Assembly: GCA_031308135.1 (NCBI GenBank)
Contig: JAHLJT010000631.1
Span: forward strand, 196,716,685-196,780,684
DNA: 64,000 nucleotides
Direction of reading: 5' to 3'
Origin: Acheta domesticus
Taxonomy: Eukaryota; Arthropoda; Insecta; Orthoptera; Gryllidae
Shown here: positions 11,397-25,632 of the stretch, piece by piece
How positions within the stretch are numbered: position 1 is the first letter of the stretch
How the letters are laid out: every line of letters begins with the position of its first letter
Notes under the pieces: model-generated
What the model was told of the DNA's origin: nothing
The model's database searches: none
The model's input: only the letters and a program-made list of their open reading frames with translations
Made by a program: the position numbers and the translations under genes

Positions 11397-12048
11397 GTTA
11401 GCACCTCTAGCAGCGAAAGGGTTCAATTAAGGGGCGTAATTAGGCGGGGGCATGGGGGTCGTACTCTCCCGGTGACACCATTTTAGGGGTAACACAAATT
11501 AGAAAAAATATAGATGTAATTATATAATTTTAATTATTTATTTAAAAATTATATTTCAGTTATACTGAATTACATACACTTTTTAATATCTATACATAAT
11601 CTATACATTATTAAAATGAAATGTGCGTATGTGTGTCGAACATAAGAATTACTCGATCTAGATCACGGCAATTTTCACACATTATTCTTATTAGTAATGG
11701 ACGCGTTTAGAGAGTAGTTTGAATTAAATTGGACATGTGGGGACGTTGTTGATGATAATTTTTTTTATGAAGACTCGTGCGGCCCTGAACTCTACGCAAC
11801 CCGCCGCACAATCAAGGATTAAGCGCGTCTTCCATGCATACAAGTATTATGTCCCTGCGATTGTGAAATATCGGCCGGAATTATTACTTGAATCACGGAC
11901 AAGTAAATCTAATTTATCAAAGGTAATGTCTTAGCGAACGCATACCCTAATTTAAGCATTTTAACAATACGATACTTGACAATCATGTCCAACAAAGCTG
12001 CGCACACCTGGTTCAATTCATGTAGAAATGTCTCTCAGGCCTTGAGAG

Positions 12049-12240
12049 TTTGTATACTCTGATTTCAACAGAGTTAAACTTCAAGGTCACGGGCTAGATG
12101 GACAGGGGACATTGTCATCCAATCTAGAGGTTCTTTTCGATTGAAATGTTTGGTATTCTATCTTCCGATTGGATGACAATATCTCTATCCCTTTTCAGTT
12201 CGTAACCTTGAAGTGCCGTTCTGTTTAAATCGGACTGTAG
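12049..12240. repeat. Foldback element (about 190 bp)
   Basis: The left arm (about 12,061-12,126) and right arm (about 12,165-12,232) are inverted copies. ATTGTCATCCAAT at 12,111-12,123 pairs with ATTGGATGACAAT at 12,168-12,180, and CTTCAAGGTCACG pairs with CGTAACCTTGAAG. The arms are imperfect. This is the form of a short palindromic MITE. No target duplication was identified. Confidence 0.5.
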
Positions 12241-13422
12241 TGATGTCAGATGAATAGTGGGTCGTTGGTTTTGGAAACCAGAACAAAGATTCGGCCATCG
12301 CATGTGATCCTTTAAACATTAAAACACATTAAAATATACCAAAGAGCATACCACAGGGCATACCGTATCATTATCATAATCACGTAGCTCATCAAGGAGC
12401 TGGTAAGCTACATGATTACTTTGGAAGAATGATTTTGTTCAATTTAGTAAAAATGTGCCCTGGATATTTTTATGTTCTTACAACTTGTGTCTTCAGTATT
12501 AAATTATTTTTAAAATACCAAGAAAAGAATTCTTAATTTAGTGAATAACTAAATATCACCTTTGTTGACAAAAGTAACACTCTTTATTATTTACTCTATA
12601 TTATTACACACAGCTTTATATTCTGTTTAGAATTATGATAATTTCCCCTTTTTGGAACTACATTTTATACTTCAGCAAGTGTTAATTTCATATTTACTTG
12701 ATATTATTGTAATTAAATGCCACACTGGGTTGAATAATATTTGTTAATATTTCTACTGATTGTTCTGTTTTCACCGTATCAATAAATAACAATTCATTCT
12801 TTGCTCACCAACGATAAAAGTTGCGGCTGCTTAGTGTTTGTTACAAACGTTCAAACGTGATATTTCATTCATGACCAATCGTGTCACAAAGTATACATAT
12901 AATGTTGTTTCTGAATCGCGGTTTGTATACTCTACTAGGACACATAATTTAACTGCGTTGTCAAAATATTTACCCGCTGCACATTCAAGATATGCATATT
13001 CAAGTTTCTATGAGTAATGCAAAATTAATGACTGTCATGTATTTCGAAACTATAACTCAAAACAGAATTTAAAATTAAGATCAGCTGAGAGAAATCATCC
13101 TTTAACTGTACTGATGATCATCATAAATTTCAGACTTCATTGATATTTAATTTATGCCTGAGCTCAAGCATGAGAGTCTTAAAAAGGCGCCATTACCATT
13201 TATCTAAATTACATATTAATCACTTCGTTCTATCATTTATTAGTAATATTCTAATAATTCAGGAAACATAAACAATTTAATTAGTGAAAAAATGTTTTTG
13301 TGTGTGGATTGTATTTGTTTATAATCCATGAAAACTCTTTTATTTCTAGTAATATATCTTGATACCTACATGACTATTCTTTGTCGTTTGTTTGATCCGT
13401 GATTAAAGTGACACATCATTAT

Positions 13423-13490
13423 TTTTCTCATATCTTTCAGTTTTTATTCTTCATTATTCTCATATCTTTCAGTTTTTATTCTTCATTAAA
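13423..13490. repeat. Local tandem duplication (~32 bp)
   Basis: TCATATCTTTCAGTTTTTAT and TTCTTCATT occur twice back to back in otherwise AT-rich intron sequence. Confidence 0.7.
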
Positions 13491-14449
13491 TTGACTTTTC
13501 ACGTTTCCCTCTGAATAATCACTCTTTATTCACATTGAATTAATTGAATATATTTAAACATTCATACAAAAGATGTATGAAATATTTATAGTATAAAATA
13601 CGAGTATAATGTAAATATATAATACAATATCAAATATGTATGTCATCATGTCGTATATCAAATACGTATCAAATATGAGAAGTCTAAACCATCTAATACA
13701 GGAAATGACATTTTAATTATTCATAAAAAATATATGCATGTCAATAATTTTGAACTCATTATGTCCTAACATTATTAACACACATGACGTGTGTGAAAAA
13801 TCAAAAATATAGAATATGGGATAGTTTTATCTAAATTTTCGAGTTCACTCACTAAATGTTTGTAAACTAGGAGTCATCCTTTTCATCCTCCATTGAAATT
13901 ATGATTATATGTTTTGAAAATGAAATACGGAAATTTGGAGGGCTTCTCATGTGATTGGAGGATTTCGTATTTCTTATGAAGCATGGTTGTTTCCGTCAGA
14001 GGTTACCTAGACCTAGGCAATCGCAGATTTTTATTTATCCTTCATCTCACCTAAATATTATTGTCCATTATACCAATGAAATCAATCCCAGAGGACTCTA
14101 CATTATACTCATTATCCTAAAAGGGGTCCTTGGATATACAAAGAGGCATATATTAAAATGTACAATATGCGCCCTTGCTTCATCGCCAATTATAAACTGC
14201 TGAAACAATTTTGAGAAAAGATGAACGATGGTTTGTATCGCTCATCAGGCGAGTTCGTTTTGTGTGATCAAAGAAAGCAAGCCAACAATAATTTCACATT
14301 CTCATCATACCATCCATCGCCATCGTCATCCAATATCCATTACGCAATCATTTCACCAAATCATCTTTTCTAGTAAACGACACTGTAAAAGTCTCACATC
14401 TACTTTAAGGCAGAAAGGCGATAAAAATAATAAAAATCTGCGTGGGCCC

Positions 14450-15180
14450 TTGAGGAACCCCGTTTTTCCGGCGAGCTTCTCCCGGACTAAAGACCGTGAG
14501 CCTATCGTGGCCGCGCGCGCTCCTTGATTTCCACCCGTTCCCATCTCCCCATCGTTCCCCCCTCCTCCCCCACATTCCGACGCTTGAATCCCCACCCCCA
14601 CCCGCGGCCTTTTATCATTCAAACTCGCGCCTCGCTCTCCCTCTTTGCGGAAGGCGCCGGTCTACCGAGGCGGCGCCGTGGCGGTTCCACCTGACTTGCC
14701 CAAAGCGCCATATTTAACTTTAACTACCGCCAACTTTGTCGGAATGTGGTAGTAATTTATTCGGTCATTCTCAGCCCGAGAGGGGCGCGAGCGCGCGCGA
14801 GCGGGTGCGGCCGTGGCGGAGGGGGCGGGGCGGGGAGACAGGGGGCCGGGGTTGGATTCCGGGGGCGGCGGGGCAGGTCAAGAAGCACTCAACCCGCCCC
14901 TTCTCGGTCCCCGCGCACCTCCACGCCGCCGCCGCCATTCATCCCCTGAATGACCGTTCGCCGCCGCCTTGAAACAGAGCGCGTGGCCCGCGAGAGGTAC
15001 GGAGGGGAGGGGGTGGGGCAGCGGCGAGGTCGGTTATGATTCTCCTCGGGCGAATTCAGAGCGCGTGAGGTGAGCGGTCGCTTTATGTGCCCGCCGGCCC
15101 GTCAATCACCCGCCCGTAGGCGAACGGAGCACCGTAGCTTCGCCGTACGCAGAACGACACTCTCTGAAAGGACGTGAGCA
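14450..15180. other. GC-rich island in neuroligin intron
   Basis: CpG-rich sequence within an AT-rich intron, with GCGCGAGCGCGCGCGAGCGG near 14,788 and GC-box-like GGGGCGGGGCGGGG near 14,822. Open frames exist on both strands but none is conserved to my eye. It may be an internal promoter or an old insertion. Confidence 0.4.
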
Positions 15181-15202
15181 GATAAGTCTTTATATCGCTT
15201 AT

Positions 15203-15768
15203 TTTGCTCGCCCATCTCTCTCACTCTCTCCCCTTCTGACTTTCAAACACTCTCTCCAGTTCTCTCCCTCCCTTTCTCTCCCTCCCTTTCTCTCCCTCCC
15301 TTTCTCTCCCTCTCTTTCTCTCCCTCCCTTTCTCTCCCTCCCTTTCTTTCCCTCCCTTTCTCTCTCTCCCTCTCTCCCTCCCTTTTTCTCTTTCTCCTTC
15401 TCTCTCTTTCTCTCACGCTCTCTCTTCCTCTCTCTCCCTTTCTCTTGTGTTAGAATCTCTCTTTCTTTCTCCCTCTCTTTCTTTCTCCCTGTGTCTCTGT
15501 CTCTCCCTTTGTCCCTGTGTCTATATCTCTCTCTTTCTCCATCTCTTTCTTTCTCCCTGTGTCTCTATCTTTCCCTTTGTCCCTGTGTCTATATCTCTCT
15601 CATTCTCAATCTCTTTCTTTCTCCCTGTGTCTCTATCTATCCCTATCTCCCTGTGACCCAGTGTCTCCCTTTCTCTCTGCCTCTCCCTTTCTTCCTCTCT
15701 TCCTCTCTCTCTCGCTCACTCTCTACCTCTCGTTTACTCTCTCTCTCTCGCTCTTTTTTCCTTCTCAT
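15203..15768. repeat. Pyrimidine microsatellite (CT/CCCTTT-rich)
   Basis: Units such as CTCTCCCTCCCTTT, then TCTCTATCT and CCCTGTGTCTC blocks repeat with variation. Open frames over this tract are Ser/Leu/Pro low-complexity shadows. A (CA)n run follows at 15,841-15,861. Confidence 0.85.
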
Positions 15769-15840
15769 CCTCATGCTCATGCACACAATCTCGCCAGCAC
15801 ATGTCCCTGACGTACACATAAACACGCACTTCCTAGCTCG

Positions 15841-15861
15841 CACACACACACACACACACAC
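15841..15861. repeat. (CA)n microsatellite
   Basis: Uninterrupted CA dinucleotides over about 21 bases. Confidence 0.9.
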
Positions 15862-17329
15862 ATTTTCACACTTTACACACGCTCACGCCAATCGTATCTC
15901 CGCTCTGCGGAACGTAAACGTACGAACGAACATCGCTGCGTCCTCGCCGCGCACTTTTTCAGTAATAAATTTCATCGCCTCGTAAACCTGATGGGACGCG
16001 ATGCCAAAAGGAGGAGCGAACAGAAAATCTGTTTCGTACTTATCGCAACAACGCTCGGCGTAAAATAAGCGCAATCCATTAACAAGCTTTAATCAAAATT
16101 CCCCGCGCTCAGCCTCGCTGCAGGGAAACTTCCGCAATTCGTGTCATCTTAATTTTTGTTCTAGCCACTATTCGTTTCAATTTTAAATTAACGTTATTGG
16201 GCAAGTACTTAAGAAAGTCTTTTCAGAAACTCTTGAGAAAATGTGCTCGGTCAAACTAATGTTCGGTATACACATAGGGGAGAAAAAAGCAGCGAAGACA
16301 CCAAGGGAAGAGCTCAGAGAGATAGGGTTGGGGTGGCTATCAATAACGAACAAAGTTAACACTTCTATTCTGCGACCGTCTCCTTGCTGCTGTACCTCCC
16401 CGAAACTACCCTACCCTTTTCTCCTAAGAACGAAAATGTGCCGTATTGTGTTATGAACTATGGATTGGAATGAAAAGGAGATATTTTTCATAACGGGTAA
16501 CATTTGAAAAAACATTTCAGAGCGGAGCCTATGTACGAGGTCTTGGTTAAATATGAAAAAACACTAATAAATATCAGTGCAGTAACGTCATGTCTTTGAA
16601 TAAATTTTAACGTTTAGTTTAATTTGTTGTCTACGAGTTGGATTAAAATGGCAGTTCCTTATTTTAATTTAATAATGTTAGCGACAAATATCTTCATTTT
16701 TCTTAAATATCATTAAATTTCTCAGAATCGTTAAGTGTTTAACAGGCAACAAGAGGTTATGATAATACGATTTTAAATAATTATTGTGATTAGAAACAAT
16801 GAAATAAATTAAATTTAACAATTATCGAATGATATTATTAAGTTAAAAATATATTGATGCCTTTGCTTACTATATGATTTTTTCAATATGCAATAAAAAT
16901 CAGTGTTCAAATGTAGATGACCAGGTAACCACTGAATTTCCCTGATACTTCTTTCAACATTTACATATAACGTAGGCTTACAATTCACAGCATTCTTAAC
17001 AAATCATATTATATTTGAATGTTTTACATTTATTCCTAATAAAATCTCAAGCATATCTTCCCTACCTAATATAAAGTAATCCCTGATGAAATAATGTATT
17101 TAGTCCTCGAAAACAATCGACCGACTTTAACGCAAACAACGAGGCCAAAATTCATAATGATCATTCAATTATCGTCAGTCATATCAGTCGTGTATTATGA
17201 ACTCTGAAATTTGATTTTTTTTTAAACTGTGTTGTGTTTATTTATGTTCATCAAACAAGAGTGACTTCCGCGGTACATATTTCCTGCTTAAATAATTTTT
17301 CGTTATGTGTAATGGGGGTACCATCTTTT

Positions 17330-18500
17330 CGCCCTTACCTTGCAACGGAGCGCCTTGCAGTCGGGCCAATGAGAGTCGCGGCGCGGCGCGTGGCGAGGGA
17401 CGGGCAGGGAGAGAGGAGAGGCGAGGAGGGGTGGGGCGGCCTCGACCCGAGTGGGCGCGGCGGAGGATCACAGCGGCGCGCGAGATAAAAGTCCATTTAA
17501 GCCGCCGCGCGCCCAAATTAATTTGGCTCGTCAACTTCCATGGGGCAGCAGGAGGGCCGAGGAGACGACGCGCGGAAGCAGAGGACGCAGGCACGAGTGG
17601 TCCTCCACGGCTCTCTCTCGTCCTCTCTTCACTCTCTCTGTTTCCTGCCTTCTTCGTCTCACACCTTACCTGTCCCCTAACTTGCCCGCAACGCTTTCTC
17701 TCGCAGTGCCTTCCCCAAATGTCCCTCCTTTCGTCGTTCTCGATCTTCCGCCTTTTCCGCCTCCCACTTTCGTCGTCCCATTTCTCGGCCTCCCGCCTTC
17801 TCCAACTTTCGTTTTCCCCATCTGCCGCCTTCTGCGCCTCCCACTTCCCATGTCCCCCTCTTCTCAGCTTCTCGTCTTTCCCAACTTCCGTCTTCTCCAC
17901 CTCACGCCTTCTCCGCCACCCACAAACCCGTCTCCCACCTTCCGTTTCACCACTTCCTCTTCTCACATCTCCCCCTCCTCCCACTTTCTCAGCCCCTCTC
18001 CTCACCCTTCCAACTTCTCCGACACTCGTCTTCCTCTTACCCTTCTTGCATACTGTCTTACCTGCAACTCACCTTCCCCAGGTACGTCTTACTCGTTTTC
18101 TTCACCCCACCCTCTTCTCTGCCTTCCTTTCACAATACCACTCACCTTCCACGCCTTCCGCCTTCACCGCCTCCCGTGTCAGTAGGCTATTTCCCCCCAC
18201 ACCGGAGGCGCAACCTTTATCCGCATTTCGCTCAGATCCGTGCACTGTCTACCCCGCGCTGTCCCTCCCAAGTCACTCTCTCCCGAGCCCCGCTCCTGCC
18301 ACCCCTCGCGCGCATAAAACTTCATTAAAATCGCTCGAGAGGCTTCTCGCGCGAAACACGGGATTCACGCTTCCTACAAAGGAAGCCTACCCCTCCCCGC
18401 CCTGTGGCCCTTCCGTCCCGGCCCCGATTCCGCCGTCCGCGGATGTCTCGCGTAAACACAGCAACTCGCAGAAAGTGCGAAGAATCGTTTGGAGTCAGGT
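17330..18500. repeat. GC-rich island followed by degenerate pyrimidine minisatellite
   Basis: 17,330-17,600 is CpG-rich. From about 17,600 the plus strand is C/T-rich with imperfect units around CTTCCGCCTTCTCC, CTCCCACTTTCG and CACCTTCC of about 20-25 bases. Long open frames on both strands follow from this composition. It resembles, with the strands swapped, the purine island at 600-1,335. Confidence 0.55.
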
Positions 18501-18730
18501 TGCTGAAAATGAGAGGAAGAAGTGAGTGATACTGAAGTGCGATGCTTGAGGAAACAGAATGAGAACTTCGCACGACCGGATGAGGTCGTGTTACGGAGAC
18601 TCTCAATGAATGAACTGCTTCCAGGAAATGAAATGCTCTTTCTTCGCGATGTGGTCCAGTAGCTCTCTTATTAGGACAAAATCTTCTGTATTGTGAAGAC
18701 TTATGTGCGATTGCCAATCCAACCAAAATG

Positions 18731-19060
18731 AAAAAAAAATGTAATGTAATACTGCGTCAAAAAACGGTGATTTTTGCGAAGAAAAGCGCCTATTTTGAGG
18801 CCCTGATATCGAAATGTGGCTGAATCTTACTTATGTGTACATTATTCCTCTTCCACGTCAGAACCTACATCTTACGGATTCTTAATACAGAAAAATTCGT
18901 TGTTAGCAAAATGTCTGCCTATCCATCCGTCCGTTCGCCTGTAGTCACAATTCTGCTAGCATCGTTCAGTTTTCTTCAAAATTGATATTCCCCGCATCGA
19001 TTTGGCCGAACTCTAGACACTGCGAGTTTGTAACAGATATTTTAATTTTTTGAGAGTATT
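18731..19060 (+). repeat. Copy C of dispersed satellite-core repeat family (5' part)
   Basis: Starts ATGTAATACTGCG, then GGCCCTGATATCGAAA, GAACCTACATCTTACGGATT, a CCATCCGTCCGTTCG tract and GATATTCCCCGCATCGATTTGG, matching in order the first 300 bases of the 20.3 and 59.8-kb copies. Homology fades after about 19,060. Confidence 0.55.
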
Positions 19061-20320
19061 TTACACACACTTTATTTAACAAAATTTCAAAAAAAAATAT
19101 CAATAATAGCTCGAAAGTTTGTGATTATGTTTTTATGTCAAATCCTTCCTACATTATTTTAATTTCCAAAGGGCTTTTGAAAAATGAGGCAAGTTTTAAT
19201 TTCGTTAAACTCGTTCTCTTCTCGTTCAAATCGGTTGAGATTCACAGAAAAAACTTTCCAATTATAATGATGGTATTTCTACATTTTGCACAACAAATAT
19301 ACTTTCCCTTCGGAGATCTTGACTCCGCATTACTTATATCAGTGAAGAAATTTAACATCATCTTTGAAGTTGGAACTTACAGACCCACGATAGGATAATC
19401 TTAAATTTCACGTAATCATAAACATTTGTTGCAGGTATTTCCTTCCTTTCATTTTCAAGTCTTTTTTCCAAGCGTACAATAAAGTTATCCAATCCTTCCT
19501 TAAAGAAAGATGTGTATATTATATATGTATACTGTGAATCCTATAAAACTCTTTGAACTAATGTCAAAATAGCAGATACATATACAACGATGTAATTATA
19601 GGATAACGTTCTTCGCTTTAAAGTTTTTCGAGATAATAGAATCTGTCGTAAGTCTGTACACAATGTCGACCAAAATTGATTTAAAAAATGTGGTCATATA
19701 AACTGCTTTGAGTTTAAAACATATATTTGCTGCTGCACACATTTTATTCTTATTGTCGCTGAAATATTGCTGAGCTCCAGGGACTCACAAATTTATTCTT
19801 GCAGTGCAATTCAATTGACATTCCTTTAAAAAAACTAGGAACAAAAGAAAATGAGAAACGTTTATGATTAGCTGCGGCAGTTAGTTTCTAAATTGCACAC
19901 ATACCGAGAAAATTCATTTGAGATACGTTTACAAAAGACAAATCATATTTTGTTCATTTTCCTCTCTTTGTTTCCTTTGTTCTATTTCCTTTTCATCATT
20001 ATAGAACCCCACATTTTCGTAGAATAAGCTCCCAAAAATGTTTCTCGTTCCTGTACAAAGGTCGGGACCAGTGGTGATACTTCTACTTGGGTTTACGCAA
20101 GCATTCCGAAAGTCAAAAGTCAAAGAATTTTTGTAGAACAATTAATATTCTATTAAGATAAAATTTTGCTCACCCAGCTGTCAAACTCTAGGCGAAAATA
20201 TCCGAAGATCATGGAGAAAATGTACTGTGCGATATTACTCTCGCGAATGGAGCTACTTACTTATTTCAAACGATGATTTAGCGTCTAAAACGTAATGGCA
20301 ATTATCTTCTTTTTTACTTT

Positions 20321-21897
20321 CCCGTATACATACGTATATACGGAGTATCGTATAGGGAAAGTTATGTAATGCTGTGCGAAAAAACAGCAAATTTTCGAAA
20401 GGAAAAAATTCATTGCCGGGCCCTGACAACAAAAAAGTGGATAAAACCAGTTGCTAAATTAAGAAATAAAATTCCTTAACACGTGGTGTAGCCAGAATCC
20501 CCGTTTTACGGGTCCTTGATACCGAAAAGAACAATTGAAAGAAAAATATCCGACTGTCCGTCTGTGAACACCACTAGCGCCTAAACCACTTGTAGGATTT
20601 TATTTAAATTGAATAATCACCAGTCCATCTGGCTCCAGTCGAAGCTTTGAGATTTTGAAAAACTTTTTCAAAATTTGGGTTCATATTACATGAAGTCTCC
20701 CGGTCATTTTCAAAATTTTCTCAAAAACGGCTCCAATTTTTTTCTTTAAATTTCTGGTAAGAATAGAGTAAAATACATTTATTAAGGTGAAATAGGTCCG
20801 ATTTCCACGGTTAACTCTAATTTTTCGAAAATTGCAAAAGTTTGATTTACGGCATCTTCCCCCAACTATAAAATTGAAGATAGAGAGTTTTCCTTCAAAT
20901 AAAATTTGTTGCCCAAAGTTAGTTTTTTCTTTAAGATAATGCACTTTTTTTGCAAGATTTAGTCGTTTTCGCGCAATATTCCGTGCAACATGTGCAATTT
21001 TAAATAATTACGAAAACAAGATTTTCTCCAAAAGGCTCCAAATTGGGATAGTGCCTAATGTATTCTATAAGATGACATAAACGTCATGTTGATCTATTCT
21101 TTTGTTTTTTCAAAGATTACAAAAGTGAAATTTTTTGACTTGTATATCACGTAGTTAATATTTACATTTGCGACGATTTGTTCACATTATTATATTTATG
21201 AAAACATGTGCTTTAAATAATGTGATACAAAGTTTCTCGATAACTCAATTATTTTCTGTGAAAACTAGCTGAAAATTCTGCATTTTCAGAAACGCTCAAT
21301 TTTTTCCCAAAAATTTTCCCCAAAATACCCATTTTACCAAAAATAGCTATAGATATTTTCTTCATACTTTTCGAACGGTTAGTGCTAATTACATTCTTTA
21401 ATATGACGTAAGTTCAATTCGGGATATTTTTTGTTTTTTGCAAAAAATACACAAATGTAATTTTTTTGAAAGATCTCTCCCACCGTTAATATGCATGTTT
21501 CCTGCAATTTTTAAACAGTATTGTATTTGTAAGTTGTTCGTAAGTGCTTTAAATTACTCTAAATGAAGTTTTTCGAAGACTCATAAATTTTCGGTGAAAA
21601 AGCTTCAAATTTCGCATTTTCAGTAGCGCTTAAACGCCATTTTCTTAAAAATGGCTCCAAATTTTTCAAAGAAAACTGCCATTTAGGTCGAGGTTTTACT
21701 GTTCTTTAATATTCTAGAATTAATATTTCGTTCTACCACTAGGAATGCGAAATATTTAGGAAATGTCAAAAAATGAACTTTGGGCGGCGATAGATGGCAT
21801 CTGGCAAGAACATGTGTCAATTCCGAATAGCTATCCCAGACCCAAGGATATAGAAAACTAATACGTGGAAGTCTTTGCCATTGTGTAGCACCACTAG
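20321..21897 (+). repeat. Copy A of dispersed satellite-core repeat family, apparently full length
   Basis: Starts with the near-palindrome CCGTATACATACGTATATAC and TTATGTAATGCTG, has a CTGTCCGTCTGTGAAC tract, then about four imperfect units of about 306 bp marked by CTCAAAAACGGCTCCAA (20,729, 21,035 and 21,653; one degenerate), then a unique 3' part ACTTTGGGCGGCGATAGATG, GGCATCTGGCA, and ends GCACCACTAG. Copy B at 59.8 kb has the same modules and the same last bases. No protein is encoded. Confidence 0.8.
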
Positions 21898-22227
21898 TTT
21901 CATTTGTACAGCACTTTCAAAGACCCATTCTCAAGTAAAAGTTTGCTCTCAACTCATTATTCATTATTGCACATAAATCAAATGTTGTTTGATACAAAAT
22001 CCAAGAAGATATAAATAATTTATCAGCATATTAAAAATAAATTAATTTTATTAAACTTCAATTATTGTAGAACACATTTTCTTGAGTTCAGGAATCTTTA
22101 CTCCAATTCCTTTACCATCACAGTTCAGTTATATATGGCACCGAGCCTTGCCAAGAGGCAACTCAAAATAAAATTTCTCTTCCATGTAATAGAATCTGTT
22201 TATATCGACAAATACGGAAATTTTTTG

Positions 22228-22255
22228 ATTTGATTTGATTTGACATCAACAAACC
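22228..22255 (-). repeat. (GATTT)n tail, LINE/SINE-like
   Basis: TTTTTTGATTTGATTTGATT on the plus strand is the complement of the AAATC tail of the 2.4-kb element. Only the tail is recognisable. Confidence 0.4.
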
Positions 22256-24536
22256 ACATCGAAATAACTTCCCTCTACCCTCGATGCTTATTACACTCGT
22301 TTATGCTTAAATTCAGCAATTTCAATCATTCAAAATTGTTCCGTATGAGCATGAAGGTTTTGTTGATCTTTAAGTAAGAGTTATGAGCGAATATAGTTAT
22401 ATAGTTCTTGGAAATGTATTGCCAATGCTTAACCATATCGGGATTGTAGTTCTCTAATTGCTTCTATCTAGTTCTTCCACATACTTTCCCACATTATTAT
22501 CGAGTATAATATCTAACATGATTATTTAGAAATTAACTTACACGCATCTTACGTGTGTATTAATATGTACATGTCCTCCCTCTTTGTAGTTATATATGTT
22601 CACTCAATTTTGGTATCAATTTCGGTAATATAAATAGAAGCTAAGTCATTATTCGTATGTTAAGGAAAGAACGTATAATTCTCTTCTGCGCACATGTGTC
22701 GTATCTTCCAGAGCTATTAACAGTAGTACTTTTTCTTTGTCTCGATTAGTATTTTATAATAGATTAGAAGTTTTTTATGTCAGCATAATACGTAAATATA
22801 AAATATTCTTGGGTTTTCACTTCCATACCTACCAAAGCAACCATTAATCTGATAATAATTATGCTTGTAAAATTTATTGACCAATTTGGAAGTGACAAAG
22901 ATCTCAAAACGAAGTCCTTATTCAAGAATTCCAGCCAATTACAAAATACCAACACAACTGATGCTTTATTATTTTTGTATTCTTTTCTACAGAGATTCTA
23001 ATATGGAATTTATTTCATACTCTGAGAGCTGTAAACTGAAAGTGATGAAAGAACAATTAAGCCAAAATAAACGCAAAACATTTTTCATGCACTTGTTCTA
23101 AAACATAACGTATAGATTTCTAAATATGAATTTCTTAATAGCGAACTCATAATACGTTTATCTACCATATGATGAACTGTGAGTCAATATTGGAGCTGAT
23201 AATTAAAACGAACAGCTAGAAAAGAGAAATCAAAAACGATCAGTGAAACATAATGATTTTGAAAAAGTGATGTCAACATTCTATTTTTCATTGAGATTCA
23301 TTAAAATATTTCACATTTCTATACGAGGTATCTGTATGGTACATGGCGGTGACCCGTCTGTAATTTCAACGCGTGACTAAATATTGAATTGAGTTACATC
23401 CCACACATGGATGAGCTCCGAGAATATCCGCATTCGAGTAATATGAAATCTCCTATGCTGAAGCAAGGGATTTATCCGTACACAAAGCACATAGCCGAAG
23501 CATTATCCACAGTTAAGTAATTCGATGGAGTTTTAGATCGCTTACTCATTTTCAATAATGCTGTTCTGAATTTAATGCCACAACCGTTTCTGAGTAAGCC
23601 CTATGGACCATTTTAGTGCTTTAGGGATCTTGAGACTCATTATCAATGTTTTAACATCGTTCCTGTAAAAGAAGCATTTATGTATTTTAACAGATTTTTT
23701 GTTAATATTTGAATGCGGTTTAAATAAATATTAGGGTAAATACATTTTTTAAGTCGTCTCTATACTATTAACGCACAAAGACATCCCAATGTCTATACGA
23801 CGTTATTTTTAAAAAACTTCATTAATTAGCATAAATGATGAAACAAATGAATATCTGGAAATATAATGCAAACCAGCAAATTGACGTTTTATCATTGAAT
23901 GAACACTTCAGATAGAAAATGTATAGAGGACAATAAATTGCTAAACATTTTTGCCAAGAAACTATTAATATATGTCCGATGCAAAACACGAAAAGAAATC
24001 TGATCTCTTTAGGAATTTGAATTGTGGCGATGAGAATTACATGCTTCTCAAAAACTTTTTGTGCATAATATGATAAGCACGAACTTCAATCCATGGATCT
24101 ATTGATGGTGGAGAGTTCATTTGAGGACCTTATTGCATTTGGAAAGAGTGGATGAAAAGCAGCAAAGCTTAGACTCCGAGTATCCCAGATGAGATCGTTA
24201 GGAAGGCGTCAATGAATTACATCACAATCGTCTCGTGAAAAATTATACACTCCACTTCAAGTAATGATGAAATTTCTTGAAATTATCAATTAAAATTACT
24301 GAAATTTGGATCATACATCATATGTCATTGAAGTTTATTTTCACGCTAGGCAGAGTAATTTTCAATTATTCATTTTGTATTTGGTGGATATTTGAAAAAG
24401 CTTAACGAGTTTAGTTAGTTAAAGCTGAACGGTCCGTGGCCACTACAGATGAGGAAGGAAACTGATGGTTGTTGGTTTGTTTCGTCTTGAACCCGTTGAA
24501 CTGGACGACGGCGTCCCGCAATTATTGAATTTAGAA

Positions 24537-24900
24537 TTTGTGAAAAACTATTTATTTACCAACTTAATTATAAATAAGAGTTTTTGTTATGTGTCTAATT
24601 TTAGATGCCAAGAGCGAGCAATAGACGCTTACGCTCAAAATTGGTGAGCGAAACGAAAATAATAAGTTGGATACTGAACCTCATTTGTATGTATTGAAAA
24701 TCACTGAACCTCATTTGCATGCATTCAGATGCATTTACCTCCAGAGAGAACCGAATTCAAATATTAACAGACCGCTCCTCATAAGAGCGATTTGCCTCAA
24801 TTACTGTTTTTCTTTTATATTTTAATAAATATTTTGCTTGTGTACAAAATATTTATTTACCAACTTAATTATAAATTAGAGTTTTTGTTATGTGAATCAT
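24537..24900. repeat. Pair of ~55-bp direct repeats
   Basis: TATTTATTTACCAACTTAAT followed by TATAAAT and AGAGTTTTTGTTATGTG occurs at about 24,547-24,597 and again at about 24,848-24,893. Between them CACTGAACCTCATTTG is also tandemly duplicated (24,672-24,727). Confidence 0.7.
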
Positions 24901-25632
24901 AGAAATGTATAATAAAATGAATTGTGGATCTCTCCTAGTGCAGAGACTCGATTTTCAATTAAGATATATTTCACCCTAAGCATGTCAGTTTTCAAAATAT
25001 TATTTTAAAAATGTTTACTTACTTATTGAAACAATAATCCAACAACAACAAAATATTAAAAATTTTTCGGAAATATCTGAAAATTTGTATAGAAAAAAAA
25101 TTGTGTAGAACAAGTCTGTGGTTATGACTGAGTTAATAAACTAAAAATTGATTTCCTAAATTTGGTCTTCGGTTATTACTTAAATTAAAAATGATGTTAG
25201 GAAATAAATACCATTCATAATAATAAGACTGTTTTTTCTGTTCAGCATACGAAACTAAATTTTCATAAAAAAATTAATTCACCTTAAAATTTCAACCAAC
25301 CATCTTACTTACTCCATTTTATAACAATTTATATATCACAGAAATGCACATCAACATGAATAATAACAGTATAAACTAATCCAATATTTAATCTTTAACA
25401 CTTAATAAAAAATATATCCAATAATCTCATACACTCAGATCGTGTATGACTTATACTTAAACGTTTGCGAATAGGCAGTTTTTAAACATTTTTTGAAACG
25501 TGTTTTTCGTACGTCATATTTGCAAGTACTTACCTTTTCGCCTCGACAACACTATGGGGACGTCCGGGCTACTGTTGCCTTAAAAATACATGCGATTTTC
25601 CTAAATTAATCGTTCATCTAACTTATACTTCT

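Noticed and set aside
15447..15985. Ser/Leu/Pro-rich open frames
   Set aside because: Products of a CT microsatellite.
17238..18726. Open frames of 406, 255 and 244 codons
   Set aside because: Low-complexity translations of a degenerate pyrimidine minisatellite, open on both strands.
20321..21897. Helitron classification of the dispersed family because copies end in CTAG
   Set aside because: No GC-rich hairpin precedes the CTAG, the 5' TC is not evident, and the base after CTAG is T in two copies but C in the third. Left unclassified.
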